Part shown: positions 26,981-35,970 of the stretch, one piece after another | Layout of the letters: the number at the start of each line of letters is the position of its first letter | Position numbering within the stretch: position 1 is the first letter of the stretch | Source of the DNA: CAYUET01 sp964443875 | GTDB lineage: Bacteria > Auribacterota > JAFGBW01 | NCBI GenBank assembly: GCA_964443875.1 | Contig: CAYUET010000002.1 | Location: 158,320 to 222,319, forward strand | Length of the DNA stretch: 64,000 nucleotides | Direction of reading: 5' to 3' | Position numbers and translations under genes: made by a program | The notes under the pieces: model-generated | Databases searched by the model: none | What the model was told of the DNA's origin: nothing | The model's input: only the letters and a program-made list of their open reading frames with translations

Positions 26981-29236
26981 TTATTTTGAAATCCCCATGA
27001 TTTCTTCAATGGACTGGATTTTGTTCTGTAACAGCAGCAGATCGGCCTGGGTTTTGGCCTCTGTGAGATCAATTTCTGAAATGGTTTTTCGTATTTTGGA
27101 AATAGAGACGGGGTCTACGCTTAAAGTGGAAATTCCGATTCCCAGCAGAAAGGCAATATAGCGGCTTTCATGCGCCATATCTCCGCATACAGAAACTTCT
27201 TTTTTATGCAATAATCCGGCGAGAGCGATTTTTTTCAGGGATCTCAGGATTGCCGGGTGATGGCTGATGTAGAGGTGGGAGACTTTTTCATTGGTCCTGT
27301 CTACCGCCAGGGTGTACTGGACAAGGTCGTTTGTTCCAATGGAAATAAAGTCGGCTTCAAAAGCCAGGGCATCGATCATTGTTACGGCAGAGGGAAGTTC
27401 AGCCATCATTCCGATTTTTGGATTTTCATTGAAGGGAAGGCCTTCGTTTTTCAGTTCATTCATGCAGTTATGAAGAATGGCTTTTGCCTGAATGAAATCA
27501 TCCACTGAAGCGATCATGGGAAACATGATCCGTGTTTCCCTGTTTACGGCTGCCCGTAATATGGCTCTCAGCTGCTGTTTGAAGATCTCCACATGGCTTA
27601 AGGAAAAACGTATGGACCGCATTCCTAAAAAGGGGTTTTTTTCCTTGTGATTGTAAAAATAGGAAAGAACCTTGTCGCCTCCGATGTCGAGGGTTCTGAA
27701 GGTGAGCGGTTTGTCTGTTAGGCCTGTGCATAATTTTTTATAAATGATGTACTGCTCCTCTTCAGACGGGAAATTATTCCGGATCATAAAGGGGAATTCC
27801 GTCCTGTATAGTCCTATCCCGTCAACTTTAATATTTTGAAGCAATTTCATATCAGACAGGAGGTTGATGTTGGCCATCAGCTTTATTTCATGATTGTCAC
27901 GGGTAACGGTCCGGCCGCTTTTGTATCGGTCATTGACCCGATCCAGGGCGATTTTGGCATTGTTCCTTTGTTCAAAATTTAAGACGATATCCTCTGAGGG
28001 ATTGACATAAATATTTCCGATTTCCGCATCCATGAGGATTCGGCAGCTTTCGGTAATTTCCAGGAAATCCGGGCAGTCGGCAATGATGAGCGGAATGCCG
28101 AGGGATCTGGAGAGTATGGCAACGTGCGAAGTAACGCCCCCGCCTGTCAGCACAATTCCCTTTACGTTTTCCACAGACAGCTTCAATAATTCGGAGGGAA
28201 GGATTTCTTTGGCGATCACAATATGATCCGTATATTTTTTCAGTTCATTATAATTGTGGGTGAGGTTGTTGATTATTCTTTTTGTCAGGTCCTGAATATC
28301 TTTTGCCTTTTCCTGAAAAACAGGATCAGGATTCTTTAAAAAAACATTTTCAATTTTTTTTGAAATCTGCAAAACGGCCTTAACAGGGTGGGTGCCTTCG
28401 GCAATAAGAGTATTAATTCCGCCTGTAAAGGTTTTATCCTTCAGGATCAGCAGATGGGCGGTAAAAATCAGGGAGGCGGCATCGGAGAGTTTTTCCCCGA
28501 CTCTTTTCTGCATCTCCTTTAACTGTTCCTCTGTATTGGTCACTGCCTTTTCAAAGTCGGAAGCCGTGCATGGCCTGTCATGATTATAGCCGGGATCCGT
28601 GCTGACGGAGGTGTCGTCAAATAGGATTGCCTCTCCGTAGGCATAGCCTTCCGAAGCGGCGCGGCCTTTGATGAATTTCAGCTGTTCCAATAGGGTCTTT
28701 CTGGGTTTATGAATACTCTGCGGAGCGGAGAGGAGGATTTTGGTGTTTTCTATTATGGCGGCAAGCTGGGAAGAGGTGGCGCGCAGGGCCAGGATGTCCT
28801 GGCTGTCGAAAAAGTGACCACTGAGTCTCTGAACGACGAGAACGCCGAGCCGTGAAGTACCCCTGAAGATGGGAACCGCTAAAAAGGATTCATATTTTTC
28901 TTCATGGGTTCCGGGGATGAATTTGAAATTCGGGTTATCCTTCCCGTATTTTTCACATACAGGCCGCAGCTCTTTCAGGGCAAGTCCCACCAGGCCTTCC
29001 CCCACTTTCAAAACGATATGACCGACAGACTCCTGGGTGAGCCCCTGGGTGGATTTGAGGACCAGTTCCTCACGGTTTTCATCAAAGATATAAATGGAAC
29101 AGACCTCTGCCTGCATATGGTCAGCCACTAAGGCGACCATTTTGTTCAGGAAGGATTCAATATCTTTGCTTCCGATAAAGAGGCCTGAAAGCTCCCCGAT
29201 ATCGCACAGCATTTTGATATGATCGGTATTGTTCAT
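26981..29236 (-). CDS. ptsP: GAF-domain enzyme I (PtsP-type phosphotransferase)
   Basis: A 751-residue protein with an N-terminal GAF sensor domain (about 15-165) followed by a full enzyme I of the PEP phosphotransferase system. The phospho-accepting His371 lies in GGGVTSHVAILSRSLG. The PEP-binding region has LYRTEFPFM, RTLDIGGDK, SIGTNDLVQYTLAVDR and the catalytic Cys in VCGDMAH. PtsP starts the nitrogen-type PTS phosphorelay in proteobacteria. A second enzyme I without GAF is at 46544, so two input enzymes may compete for HPr-like carriers. Its start overlaps the stop of a small upstream gene as ATGA. Confidence 0.93.
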   Translation of the reverse strand: MNNTDHIKMLCDIGELSGLFIGSKDIESFLNKMVALVADHMQAEVCSIYIFDENREELVLKSTQGLTQESVGHIVLKVGEGLVGLALKELRPVCEKYGKDNPNFKFIPGTHEEKYESFLAVPIFRGTSRLGVLVVQRLSGHFFDSQDILALRATSSQLAAIIENTKILLSAPQSIHKPRKTLLEQLKFIKGRAASEGYAYGEAILFDDTSVSTDPGYNHDRPCTASDFEKAVTNTEEQLKEMQKRVGEKLSDAASLIFTAHLLILKDKTFTGGINTLIAEGTHPVKAVLQISKKIENVFLKNPDPVFQEKAKDIQDLTKRIINNLTHNYNELKKYTDHIVIAKEILPSELLKLSVENVKGIVLTGGGVTSHVAILSRSLGIPLIIADCPDFLEITESCRILMDAEIGNIYVNPSEDIVLNFEQRNNAKIALDRVNDRYKSGRTVTRDNHEIKLMANINLLSDMKLLQNIKVDGIGLYRTEFPFMIRNNFPSEEEQYIIYKKLCTGLTDKPLTFRTLDIGGDKVLSYFYNHKEKNPFLGMRSIRFSLSHVEIFKQQLRAILRAAVNRETRIMFPMIASVDDFIQAKAILHNCMNELKNEGLPFNENPKIGMMAELPSAVTMIDALAFEADFISIGTNDLVQYTLAVDRTNEKVSHLYISHHPAILRSLKKIALAGLLHKKEVSVCGDMAHESRYIAFLLGIGISTLSVDPVSISKIRKTISEIDLTEAKTQADLLLLQNKIQSIEEIMGISK

Positions 29237-29427
29237 TTTCTGTTTAAATCCTGCATCTGTTGACAGATTCTTTTGTGTTCAAATACCATTTCGTTTTCAA
29301 AATTTAAATATAAATCATAATTATCACCAAAGGGGGAATAGCCCCACAAGGGGAAAACAAAACGCACTCTGCTGCGATATAATTCATAAATTCCAAGTCT
29401 GTTTCTCAGGGTATAACTTTTATTCAT
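29233..29427 (-). CDS. Small conserved-looking protein upstream of ptsP
   Basis: A 64-residue protein, rich in Tyr, Arg and Asn, with no membrane segment and no recognised domain. Its reality is supported by a strong AAGGAG site eight bases before ATG and by a four-base ATGA overlap with ptsP, which would couple their translation. It could be a regulator or partner of PtsP. No family is recognised. Confidence 0.6.
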   Translation of the reverse strand: MNKSYTLRNRLGIYELYRSRVRFVFPLWGYSPFGDNYDLYLNFENEMVFEHKRICQQMQDLNRK

Positions 29428-29545
29428 GGTTATTCTCCTTCATTGATTGGACTTGAGTTGTTTAAAAGCATCAAATATGCCAATCACCCAAGGTGGGTGG
29501 TGAATGGTTTTACTTGTTGAAATTAAGGGTGTTAAGGGAGGTGAA

Positions 29546-29614
29546 ATGAATTTGAACAACGGATATGAACTGCAGATATGTTTTTTTTTGATTAGGAATA
29601 TTACATTAATGTAG
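29546..29614 (+). CDS. Possible 22-codon leader or precursor peptide
   Basis: ATG 29546 follows GGGAGGTGAA, one of the best ribosome sites in the window, and opens a 22-codon frame ending at TAG 29612-29614. The peptide starts MNLNNGYELQ, has one Cys and a hydrophobic end. It lies 243 bases before the radical SAM gene. A peptide substrate or leader peptide is possible, but no recognition motif is seen and copy 1 of the repeat does not preserve the ATG, so a chance ORF remains likely. Confidence 0.25.
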   Translation: MNLNNGYELQICFFLIRNITLM

Positions 29615-29647
29615 AGAAAATATTTTTTAAGGTAAGGACGTGAAAAT

Positions 29648-29663
29648 TATCCCCTGCAGGATG
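29648..29663. repeat. Short intergenic hairpin, TATCCCC motif, copy 3
   Basis: TATCCCCTGCAGGATG is a third, imperfect copy of the short hairpin at 237-253 and 4543-4558, here between the possible leader ORF and the radical SAM gene. Confidence 0.35.
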
Positions 29664-29857
29664 AACCCGCTTGATACGGGATTTTCATGTCGGATATATT
29701 TAAAAAATACTTTTTATCCGGCATAAGGATGGACCTGAAAATGTATTTCAAAAAAAATCCGGGTCAAGTTGTCTGTTAACATGTTTACTTTTTCCTTTTA
29801 ATGTGTTTTTCTGCACTTTATTCCGGTTAAATTTAACAGATCAAAGGCAATAATTTT

Positions 29858-30832
29858 ATGAAACAGGAAATAAAAGTTGAAACTCTTTTTTTAAATGTCA
29901 GTACCCTTTGCAACATGCAGTGCAAAAGGTGTTATGGCCACCTTTATGAATCCTCTCCGGTCAAAATGTCGCTGGAAACCGCTCAAAAGGCAACAAAGAT
30001 CTATTTCCTGAATAAATCCAAAAAGATAGCCCTTTCCTATATCATGTTTTTTGGAGGAGAGCCTTTAACCCATTGGGATTTAATAACCGAGTATGTTCCC
30101 TGGGTTTTAAAGGAGTATAAAACAGAGTCATTCCGATTGTTCCTGTTTACCAACGGATTGGAACTGGAGGACGACAAGCTTGATTTTCTTGCCCGATACA
30201 ATGTTTTGATATTTGTAAGCCTTGACGGAGATTATTCCCATTACCATACCCATAGAATGATCAGCCTGTCTCAGTATGAGCATACCCTGACCATGTGTAA
30301 AAAATATCTGGAAAAAAAACCCTGCGGAATTATTCCCTATTGTGTTGTAAATAAAAAAAGCCTCCCTTTTTTAGAATCCGTTCTGACCTCTATTTCAACG
30401 ATCGGATTCCGGGTTATAGGCCTGTCGAAAGAGGTGGGGGAACTGTGGAATCTGAAAGAGAAGATCTCTTTACTGAAAGTCATGGGGAGTTTCCGGCTTA
30501 AGAAAAAAATCACAATACTTCCGTACCCTGAAATCGTTGCAAACTGCAATTCATGTTATCCTGCCTCTATGATGGTTTATCCTGACGGATCTGTTTTTGA
30601 TTTGTGTTATGTGTGCGGAGCAGGGCTCACTCAAAAGGCCATGCTGTCATCTGAGGAAAAAGATGTTTTTAAAATGGGTCAGGTTTCAGAGAGTGATAAA
30701 CTTTTTATGGATGTTCAGAAAAAAAGAAAGCTTATGGCAAAGCATACTTCCTGCCCGACAATAAGCCGGTATGTTTCCTCTCTTAAACCTTTATATCCGC
30801 TGATAGGAAGAAATCTTCATCAGTTCTTTTAA
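29858..30832 (+). CDS. Radical SAM protein with SPASM-like C-terminus
   Basis: The 324-residue protein binds the radical SAM 4Fe-4S cluster through C18-x3-C22-x2-C25 and has the SAM-binding FFGGEPL at residues 64-70. A C-terminal group of cysteines (C230, C233, C250, C253, C299) around YPDGSVFDLC suggests one SPASM/Twitch-type auxiliary cluster, as in peptide-modifying or anaerobic sulfatase-maturing enzymes. No sulfatase and no obvious precursor peptide lie beside it. The gene interrupts one copy of a duplicated non-coding unit, which suggests gain or loss as a cassette. Confidence 0.85.
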   Translation: MKQEIKVETLFLNVSTLCNMQCKRCYGHLYESSPVKMSLETAQKATKIYFLNKSKKIALSYIMFFGGEPLTHWDLITEYVPWVLKEYKTESFRLFLFTNGLELEDDKLDFLARYNVLIFVSLDGDYSHYHTHRMISLSQYEHTLTMCKKYLEKKPCGIIPYCVVNKKSLPFLESVLTSISTIGFRVIGLSKEVGELWNLKEKISLLKVMGSFRLKKKITILPYPEIVANCNSCYPASMMVYPDGSVFDLCYVCGAGLTQKAMLSSEEKDVFKMGQVSESDKLFMDVQKKRKLMAKHTSCPTISRYVSSLKPLYPLIGRNLHQFF

Positions 30833-31105
30833 CCCGGATTTTGCGCGTAAGCGACAAATATTCGGGATGCAATGCCTGTTTGACGCTGTCAAAACTGGCT
30901 TACGCAGATAAACGGTAGTTTTTGCCTGGTTACAAGACGAGCTACAATTTTCCTCCTGTGTTTAAAGTTATTATTGGGCTGGAATGATTGAATAATCGGG
31001 CGTCAGAAGGATCAAATTATTTATTTATGCAGTTTACAGGTTAAGTTTTCAAGGATTGTGTCAACTCTGCGGATTCATGGAGAATTTATTTCAGAAAAGG
31101 GTGTT

Positions 31106-34100
31106 TTACGACGACCAGTCGTACATTAGCTGGTAGACTTCAGGTTTGACGGGTTCAAAGTGTCCGGAGGGAAGGGCAAGGTCGGAGCGTTCGACAGGAA
31201 GTCGCATGACCACCTTGATGAGAGGCCATCCGTTGGAGAGCTTTTCGATTTTGGTGTCATAGACCTCAAACCCGCATTTTTCATAGGCGGTGATTACCCC
31301 TTCGTTTTTCTCGCTGGCTGAGGTTTCAAGCACCACTTTGGAGAAGCCGTCCTGCCTTGCCAGATCTTTCAAATGGAGGTTCATGCGCCTGAAGAAACCT
31401 CGTGAGCGGTATTGCGGCGCAACAGAGGCCTTGGAAATGTAAACGACTTTTTCACCGTTTTCTTCTTTTTCATATGCCAGCACCATGCCGGCGAGTTTTT
31501 CATTATCTTTGATGACAAAGGAGTATTTCCATTTTCCGGGTTCCTCTTTAGTGTAGTAATCAAGGGGGGTGGGATTTTTAGGATCATGGGGAATTTCACG
31601 GTCAAGGGCCATGATGCCTTCTGAATTCTTGTTGAGGAACTCCGGCGTCATGGGTTCCACTTCAACCCCATTTAAGAAATCTCCGGGGTAGAGCAGGAGT
31701 TCCTTGATGACCGAGGAAATGATGTTTCCCAGCCGTGAAAGGGTTTTGTTATGTTCAAGGCCTATGGCAATGCGCAGGGTGTGCATGTACCAGTCCATGC
31801 GGGTGATGTGGAAGCCCCAGCTTGTGCCGTCCGCCAGGTGAATTCCTGCTTTGGAGGCGCGTTTAAAGATACGGCGTTTCATTTCCTCAAATACAGGGCC
31901 GGCCACATATTTGTCGGTATTATCCTCTTCAACCTTGAAAAAGCTGTGGATGCAGGATTTGGGGTCGTAGTGAAAGGAAAATTTTACAATATGCTCTTTT
32001 CCCTGTGCATCCTTAACCGTAAGGGCGTTCTGTCCGGTTTTTGGATTTTTGTAGTTGAACATGCCGTCAACGGAGGCATCGGTCTCAAGGTATTCCCCCA
32101 GGCCGGTTTCAAGGGTTGAAATGAGGGCTTTGGTGTTTCTCTGGCGTTTACGGACCATGAAGTCGAGGTAATTCTTCATGGTGTTGTTTTCAAAGCGCTG
32201 GTAAAACACGTTATCCAGAAGTGCTGATTTGTAGGGATCCTGGCCTGTATTTTCGCGGGAAATCAGGTTTTTCAGCCTGGCATGCAGCGCTCCGGCCTTT
32301 TCAGCATCCGCAGGATTGGAATGGATGTGGATGATTCCGCCTGTGACCATGTCCATTCCCAGCTGGTGGAGCTTGGCCATGCTGGGAGTGAAAATCAGGA
32401 AAATGTTTTCAGGGATGCCGTTGGGAAAAAGAGTCTGGGGATTGACCGAGGCGAAATCGAGGGTATTATCCACAACGAGGTAGACAGGCTTTTCTATGCG
32501 GTAGCTTTCCATGTCCAGGCACTGGCAGAGATGCCGGAGGTTAAAAGTGCGGGTGTAAAAGAAGGGGGCAATGCTGTTATCCACGCATAAGAGCTGGCCT
32601 CCATTTGTTCCGGGGTTGGCGTCAAAAAGGTCATTCACCTGTTTTTCAATTTCTTTTTCTGTGGCATTAAAGGGGATCCGGGTGAGGCGGTTCTGAGTCT
32701 TTGTCTGTGTGTTTTTGTAATGCGGGTTGTGGGCAAACAGGTTTTCAATGAGAAAATCAGTTTCCCAGTAATGGTCGGTAGTTGCTGCACTGTCAACGCT
32801 TTCGGCCAGGGTGGTGATGACGGCTCTTGCCGCCGTCATGCCGCTGTTGGTGGTCAGCGAAAGGCCGCCTTCAAGCCGGCTGATCCGGGCTTCAATTTCC
32901 TCCGGGGTCAGGTTTGTGGTATTGACCTCCAGGCGGGAGGTATAGATTAATAGTTCGCGGAGGCGGTAAAAGCTTTTGTGAAAAATAGCGGAGATCTCCC
33001 TGATCGGGGCATCCTCACGGCTGAGGATGGAGCGCAGGTCCCTTTCAATTTCGGAAGCTTCCTTCACAAGCCGTACCTTAAGGGAAATGTCCAGTGCCGA
33101 AAAGGGTTTCATCCCGGAAAGCTTGTTTTTGAGGTGTGTGACCGTATCAAGCATCACCCCGTAATCGCGGTTTCTTTCCCTTAAGTCAACCCTGTTGTTG
33201 ACCAGTTCGGAATTCCCCTTCCAGGAGATAATGCCGTCTTCTGTTTTGTATTCCGTATTAAGAAGGGTTTCAAGCCTTCCTGCGGAATAGTAATATCTTG
33301 CCACATCACTTAAATCAGGCCTGTAACCCATGGAGGCAGCATCCTGCAGAAGCTGATAGCGCAGCTTGTCGGAATTGTTGTGGATCAAAGTCACTTTGCG
33401 GAAACTCTGCTTATCGCAGTCCAGGGGGTCATAGTCCTCCTCCAACAGAAGCTGGATGTCGCTTTTATCGTTGAGGAAAACAGCAAGCCGTTCTTTGAGG
33501 GCAACCGGAAGGGTGCCTTTGAAACGCAGGTAGATTCCGCCTTCGAATTGAGGGTTAAGGGTATTGAGTTCTTCAATCTGGCTGGCGAGGATTTCCAGAT
33601 CCTCAGGGGTTTTAGCCGTGAGAAGCCACATGCTTTGAGCATGGGTGTTGATGAATTCAGAGGCCTTTTCAGGAGCTCCGGCATAGGTCTCGGAATTTTT
33701 TGAAACAGCCATGACGACGTATCGGGAGGAAAGGTCGGCAAAACTTTCAGCCGCTTTGCTTTGAATAATCACGGCGTTGCGGTCATAGGGTTCACCAAAA
33801 TTGGGGGTGTTGATTTCCGAGCGGATGTATTTCACAAAATCGGGAACTTTTAAAAGCCCTCCCTGAAACACCGTGTCCTCCCTTTTTCCGGAAGGGGAGC
33901 GGTAGTCCTGGCTGGTGAGGAGAAAAAAGAACCAGTTCCTGAGTTTCTGCCAGTCGCGGACCAGTGCGTTCAGGGTGCTTTGATCCGGCTCTGTCTGTTC
34001 GGCCTTTTTCAGGGTGTCTTCACAGCGGCTGAGATTTTCTTTAAGAACGGTGATAACCTGTTCATTGAAGCTGTTGAGGGACCGGCTTTCAGAGAGAAGA

Positions 34101-34327
34101 GTGATAAGGCGTGAAATACGGGAAAGGTCTTCCCTCAGGCTCAGCTCTTTTCCAGTTTCCGGATCGGCAAACAGAATGCCTGCCAAGGGGATGGGGTCGG
34201 ACTCATTCCGGGCATTCAGGCTGTTTTGAACATCATCCATTCCTGAAAGGGGAGCCAGGGCATGAACTCCGTTAAGAGCCCAGCCTGAAAGGAGCGTGAA
34301 AAGGATCAAATAATGTCTGAATTTCAT
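31106..34327 (-). CDS. Giant exported protein with PLP-like and GNAT domains
   Basis: The 1073-residue protein starts with a signal peptide (1-23) followed by ALAPLS at 23-28. Residues about 40-470 are mainly charged and helix-like, with no family recognised. Residues about 485-670 resemble a fold-type-I PLP enzyme of the cystathionine synthase/lyase type: SGMTAARAV at 495, Tyr520, DNT at 620-622 and a candidate cofactor Lys652 in SMAKLHQLG. Residues about 960-1045 are a GNAT acetyltransferase with VAPQYRSRGFFRRM. Both catalytic types need cytoplasmic-style cofactors, which sits oddly with export. It is divergent from a kinase gene with the same ALAPLS start. Confidence 0.7.
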   Translation of the reverse strand: MKFRHYLILFTLLSGWALNGVHALAPLSGMDDVQNSLNARNESDPIPLAGILFADPETGKELSLREDLSRISRLITLLSESRSLNSFNEQVITVLKENLSRCEDTLKKAEQTEPDQSTLNALVRDWQKLRNWFFFLLTSQDYRSPSGKREDTVFQGGLLKVPDFVKYIRSEINTPNFGEPYDRNAVIIQSKAAESFADLSSRYVVMAVSKNSETYAGAPEKASEFINTHAQSMWLLTAKTPEDLEILASQIEELNTLNPQFEGGIYLRFKGTLPVALKERLAVFLNDKSDIQLLLEEDYDPLDCDKQSFRKVTLIHNNSDKLRYQLLQDAASMGYRPDLSDVARYYYSAGRLETLLNTEYKTEDGIISWKGNSELVNNRVDLRERNRDYGVMLDTVTHLKNKLSGMKPFSALDISLKVRLVKEASEIERDLRSILSREDAPIREISAIFHKSFYRLRELLIYTSRLEVNTTNLTPEEIEARISRLEGGLSLTTNSGMTAARAVITTLAESVDSAATTDHYWETDFLIENLFAHNPHYKNTQTKTQNRLTRIPFNATEKEIEKQVNDLFDANPGTNGGQLLCVDNSIAPFFYTRTFNLRHLCQCLDMESYRIEKPVYLVVDNTLDFASVNPQTLFPNGIPENIFLIFTPSMAKLHQLGMDMVTGGIIHIHSNPADAEKAGALHARLKNLISRENTGQDPYKSALLDNVFYQRFENNTMKNYLDFMVRKRQRNTKALISTLETGLGEYLETDASVDGMFNYKNPKTGQNALTVKDAQGKEHIVKFSFHYDPKSCIHSFFKVEEDNTDKYVAGPVFEEMKRRIFKRASKAGIHLADGTSWGFHITRMDWYMHTLRIAIGLEHNKTLSRLGNIISSVIKELLLYPGDFLNGVEVEPMTPEFLNKNSEGIMALDREIPHDPKNPTPLDYYTKEEPGKWKYSFVIKDNEKLAGMVLAYEKEENGEKVVYISKASVAPQYRSRGFFRRMNLHLKDLARQDGFSKVVLETSASEKNEGVITAYEKCGFEVYDTKIEKLSNGWPLIKVVMRLPVERSDLALPSGHFEPVKPEVYQLMYDWSS

Positions 34328-34487
34328 AGACTTAGGATATACCTCATCGGATGAAATAAATCAACCCCTGCTGTCTTTTTTCCCTTTTGTAATATTACCC
34401 GGTACTATTGACTCCAGAGGGGTTATGGGTTATATCCTTACCATAGACTGTGTGAGATTTTTAAAATTTTTCAATAAAAATGGTCAA

Positions 34488-35963
34488 ATGCATAAAATTA
34501 AATTTTTCAATCTGATTCTGCTCCTTGCTTTTCCGGCATTTTACGCTTCTGCTTTAGCCCCTCTTTCGGATTACAAGGGGAATTCTGGCCTTTTCAGTCA
34601 GAAAAAGTCTGAGCTTCAGAATAAATACAAATTTACTGAAAAGGAAACCCTTTTATTCAGGCAGATCAATCAGGCCATGAGTGAACTGGATGAGAGAGTG
34701 AAAAAAAATACGCGACCGGGTTCCGTCATTGTGCTCGTCACAGGGAATTCTTCAGCCGGGAAAACGGAAATCATTTCAAAGCGGATCAGGGAACATTATG
34801 GAGAGAGGGTTACAATTTTAAGCCAGGATCATTATTATATCGGCAAGTCAAAAATGAAGGAGGCCGGGATCGAGAGTTTTGATGATCCCCGTGCGGTGGA
34901 CCTGGCTCTGCTGAAAAAGCATATTCAGCAGTTGAAGCAGTCAAAACCCGGGACAAAAATACAGATTCCGAAATATTCCATGAAGATTTCAGAGCGGGAA
35001 GGATACCAGGATTTTGAGTCGGCTGAAATTGTGGTTGTTGAAGGAATTTTCACCCTTCAGCATCAGATTGCCGCTGAGGGGGATTACAATATTTTTGTGA
35101 AGGTGGACAGGCTGGGGCAGATGATCAGAAGAATCATCCGGGATGTGATCAAAGGGCGTACGCAATGGACCATGGATCAGGTCGTGAACATGATATTCAA
35201 TGATGTCATTCCTTCTGAGGTGCAGTTTTTAGAACCCACTATAAACAAAGCGGATATTCTGATAGAAAATAATTATATTTCACACCAGGAGGCCCTTGAG
35301 GCCGGAAAATTTGAACTTCAGACCAAGGTTGCTGCGGCCCCGGTGCTAATTGAAAAACTCTGGAAGATGGGCGCGCATAAAATACAGGAAAGAACCCTTC
35401 AGACCGATACCTTTTACACTCCCAAGGATAAAAGCCTTGTGGAGGAAGGTGAAATGCTCAAGCTCAGGGAGGAAAACGGGAAAAGTGTTCTCAATTACAT
35501 AGGGCCGGATATTCCGGACTCCAGGTACCGCTGCAATCCGCAGCTTCAGATCCCGTTCACTGAAGAACAGATCATGAAATTTCAGAATTATTATACGCCT
35601 CTTAAAAAGGTTGAAAAATACAGGACAACCTTTAAGCTGGGCAGTCTGATCCTCCGCCTGGATGAGATTCCGGGGCTGGGCGCTTTCCTGGAAATCACCT
35701 ATGACGGGCTAGATAAGGTAAGCAGCGCTGAGCTGCATGACCGGATGAAAAGTGCTGAGGCGGAGCTCAAGACCTTTCTGGATGCCCTGAACCTTTCGGA
35801 AAAGATCATCAACGAGAGTTATCTCCATCTCTGGATCAAAAAGGCGGGAAATGATTTTTATCCCGGGCTCCTCAGGGATGCTGTTGACAGTATTCCCTAT
35901 GCCAGCGGGCCTCTGACCGATAAGGCTAACCCGCTGAACAATGCTGCGAACAGGGCTGCATAA
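34488..35963 (+). CDS. Uridine-kinase-CYTH fusion with ALAPLS signal
   Basis: From ATG 34488 the protein has 491 residues: a signal peptide (1-22), ALAPLS (22-27), a uridine kinase/PRK-type P-loop kinase (TGNSSAGKT at 85-93, DHYYIGKSK near 114, VVVEGIF near 182) and a CYTH/triphosphate tunnel domain from about 275 (FYTPKDKSLVEEGE, then LDEIPGLGAFLEITYDG). The CYTH ExExK signature reads ELQTK (276-280), so one acidic residue is lost. An upstream ATG 34425 with GAGGGG would add 21 residues before the signal. This domain order matches plant TTM1/TTM2 proteins. ATP use is unexpected for an exported protein. Confidence 0.8.
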   Translation: MHKIKFFNLILLLAFPAFYASALAPLSDYKGNSGLFSQKKSELQNKYKFTEKETLLFRQINQAMSELDERVKKNTRPGSVIVLVTGNSSAGKTEIISKRIREHYGERVTILSQDHYYIGKSKMKEAGIESFDDPRAVDLALLKKHIQQLKQSKPGTKIQIPKYSMKISEREGYQDFESAEIVVVEGIFTLQHQIAAEGDYNIFVKVDRLGQMIRRIIRDVIKGRTQWTMDQVVNMIFNDVIPSEVQFLEPTINKADILIENNYISHQEALEAGKFELQTKVAAAPVLIEKLWKMGAHKIQERTLQTDTFYTPKDKSLVEEGEMLKLREENGKSVLNYIGPDIPDSRYRCNPQLQIPFTEEQIMKFQNYYTPLKKVEKYRTTFKLGSLILRLDEIPGLGAFLEITYDGLDKVSSAELHDRMKSAEAELKTFLDALNLSEKIINESYLHLWIKKAGNDFYPGLLRDAVDSIPYASGPLTDKANPLNNAANRAA

Positions 35964-35970
35964 AAAGAGG

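Larger units (their letters stand above)
29465..31060. repeat. Duplicated intergenic unit, copy 2, split by a radical SAM gene
   Basis: The left part (29465-29640) matches 20473-20625 and the right part (30828-31060) matches 20631-20866. Between them lie about 1.2 kb absent from copy 1, containing the radical SAM gene. The right part begins at the gene's stop codon, which is inside the conserved TTTTAACCCGG. Left-part matches include AAGCATCAAA, GATTAGGAATA and ATGTAGA. The right part keeps the hairpin (GTTTGAC/GTCAAAAC at about 30879-30897). Besides these arms, the 430-bp gap at 29428-29857 holds a possible 22-codon ORF and a short hairpin. Confidence 0.6.

Noticed and set aside
30833..31105. 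The duplicated arm, considered as an integron attC site
   Set aside because: The RYYYAAC and GTTRRRY core sites are not arranged as in attC and no integrase gene is in the window.
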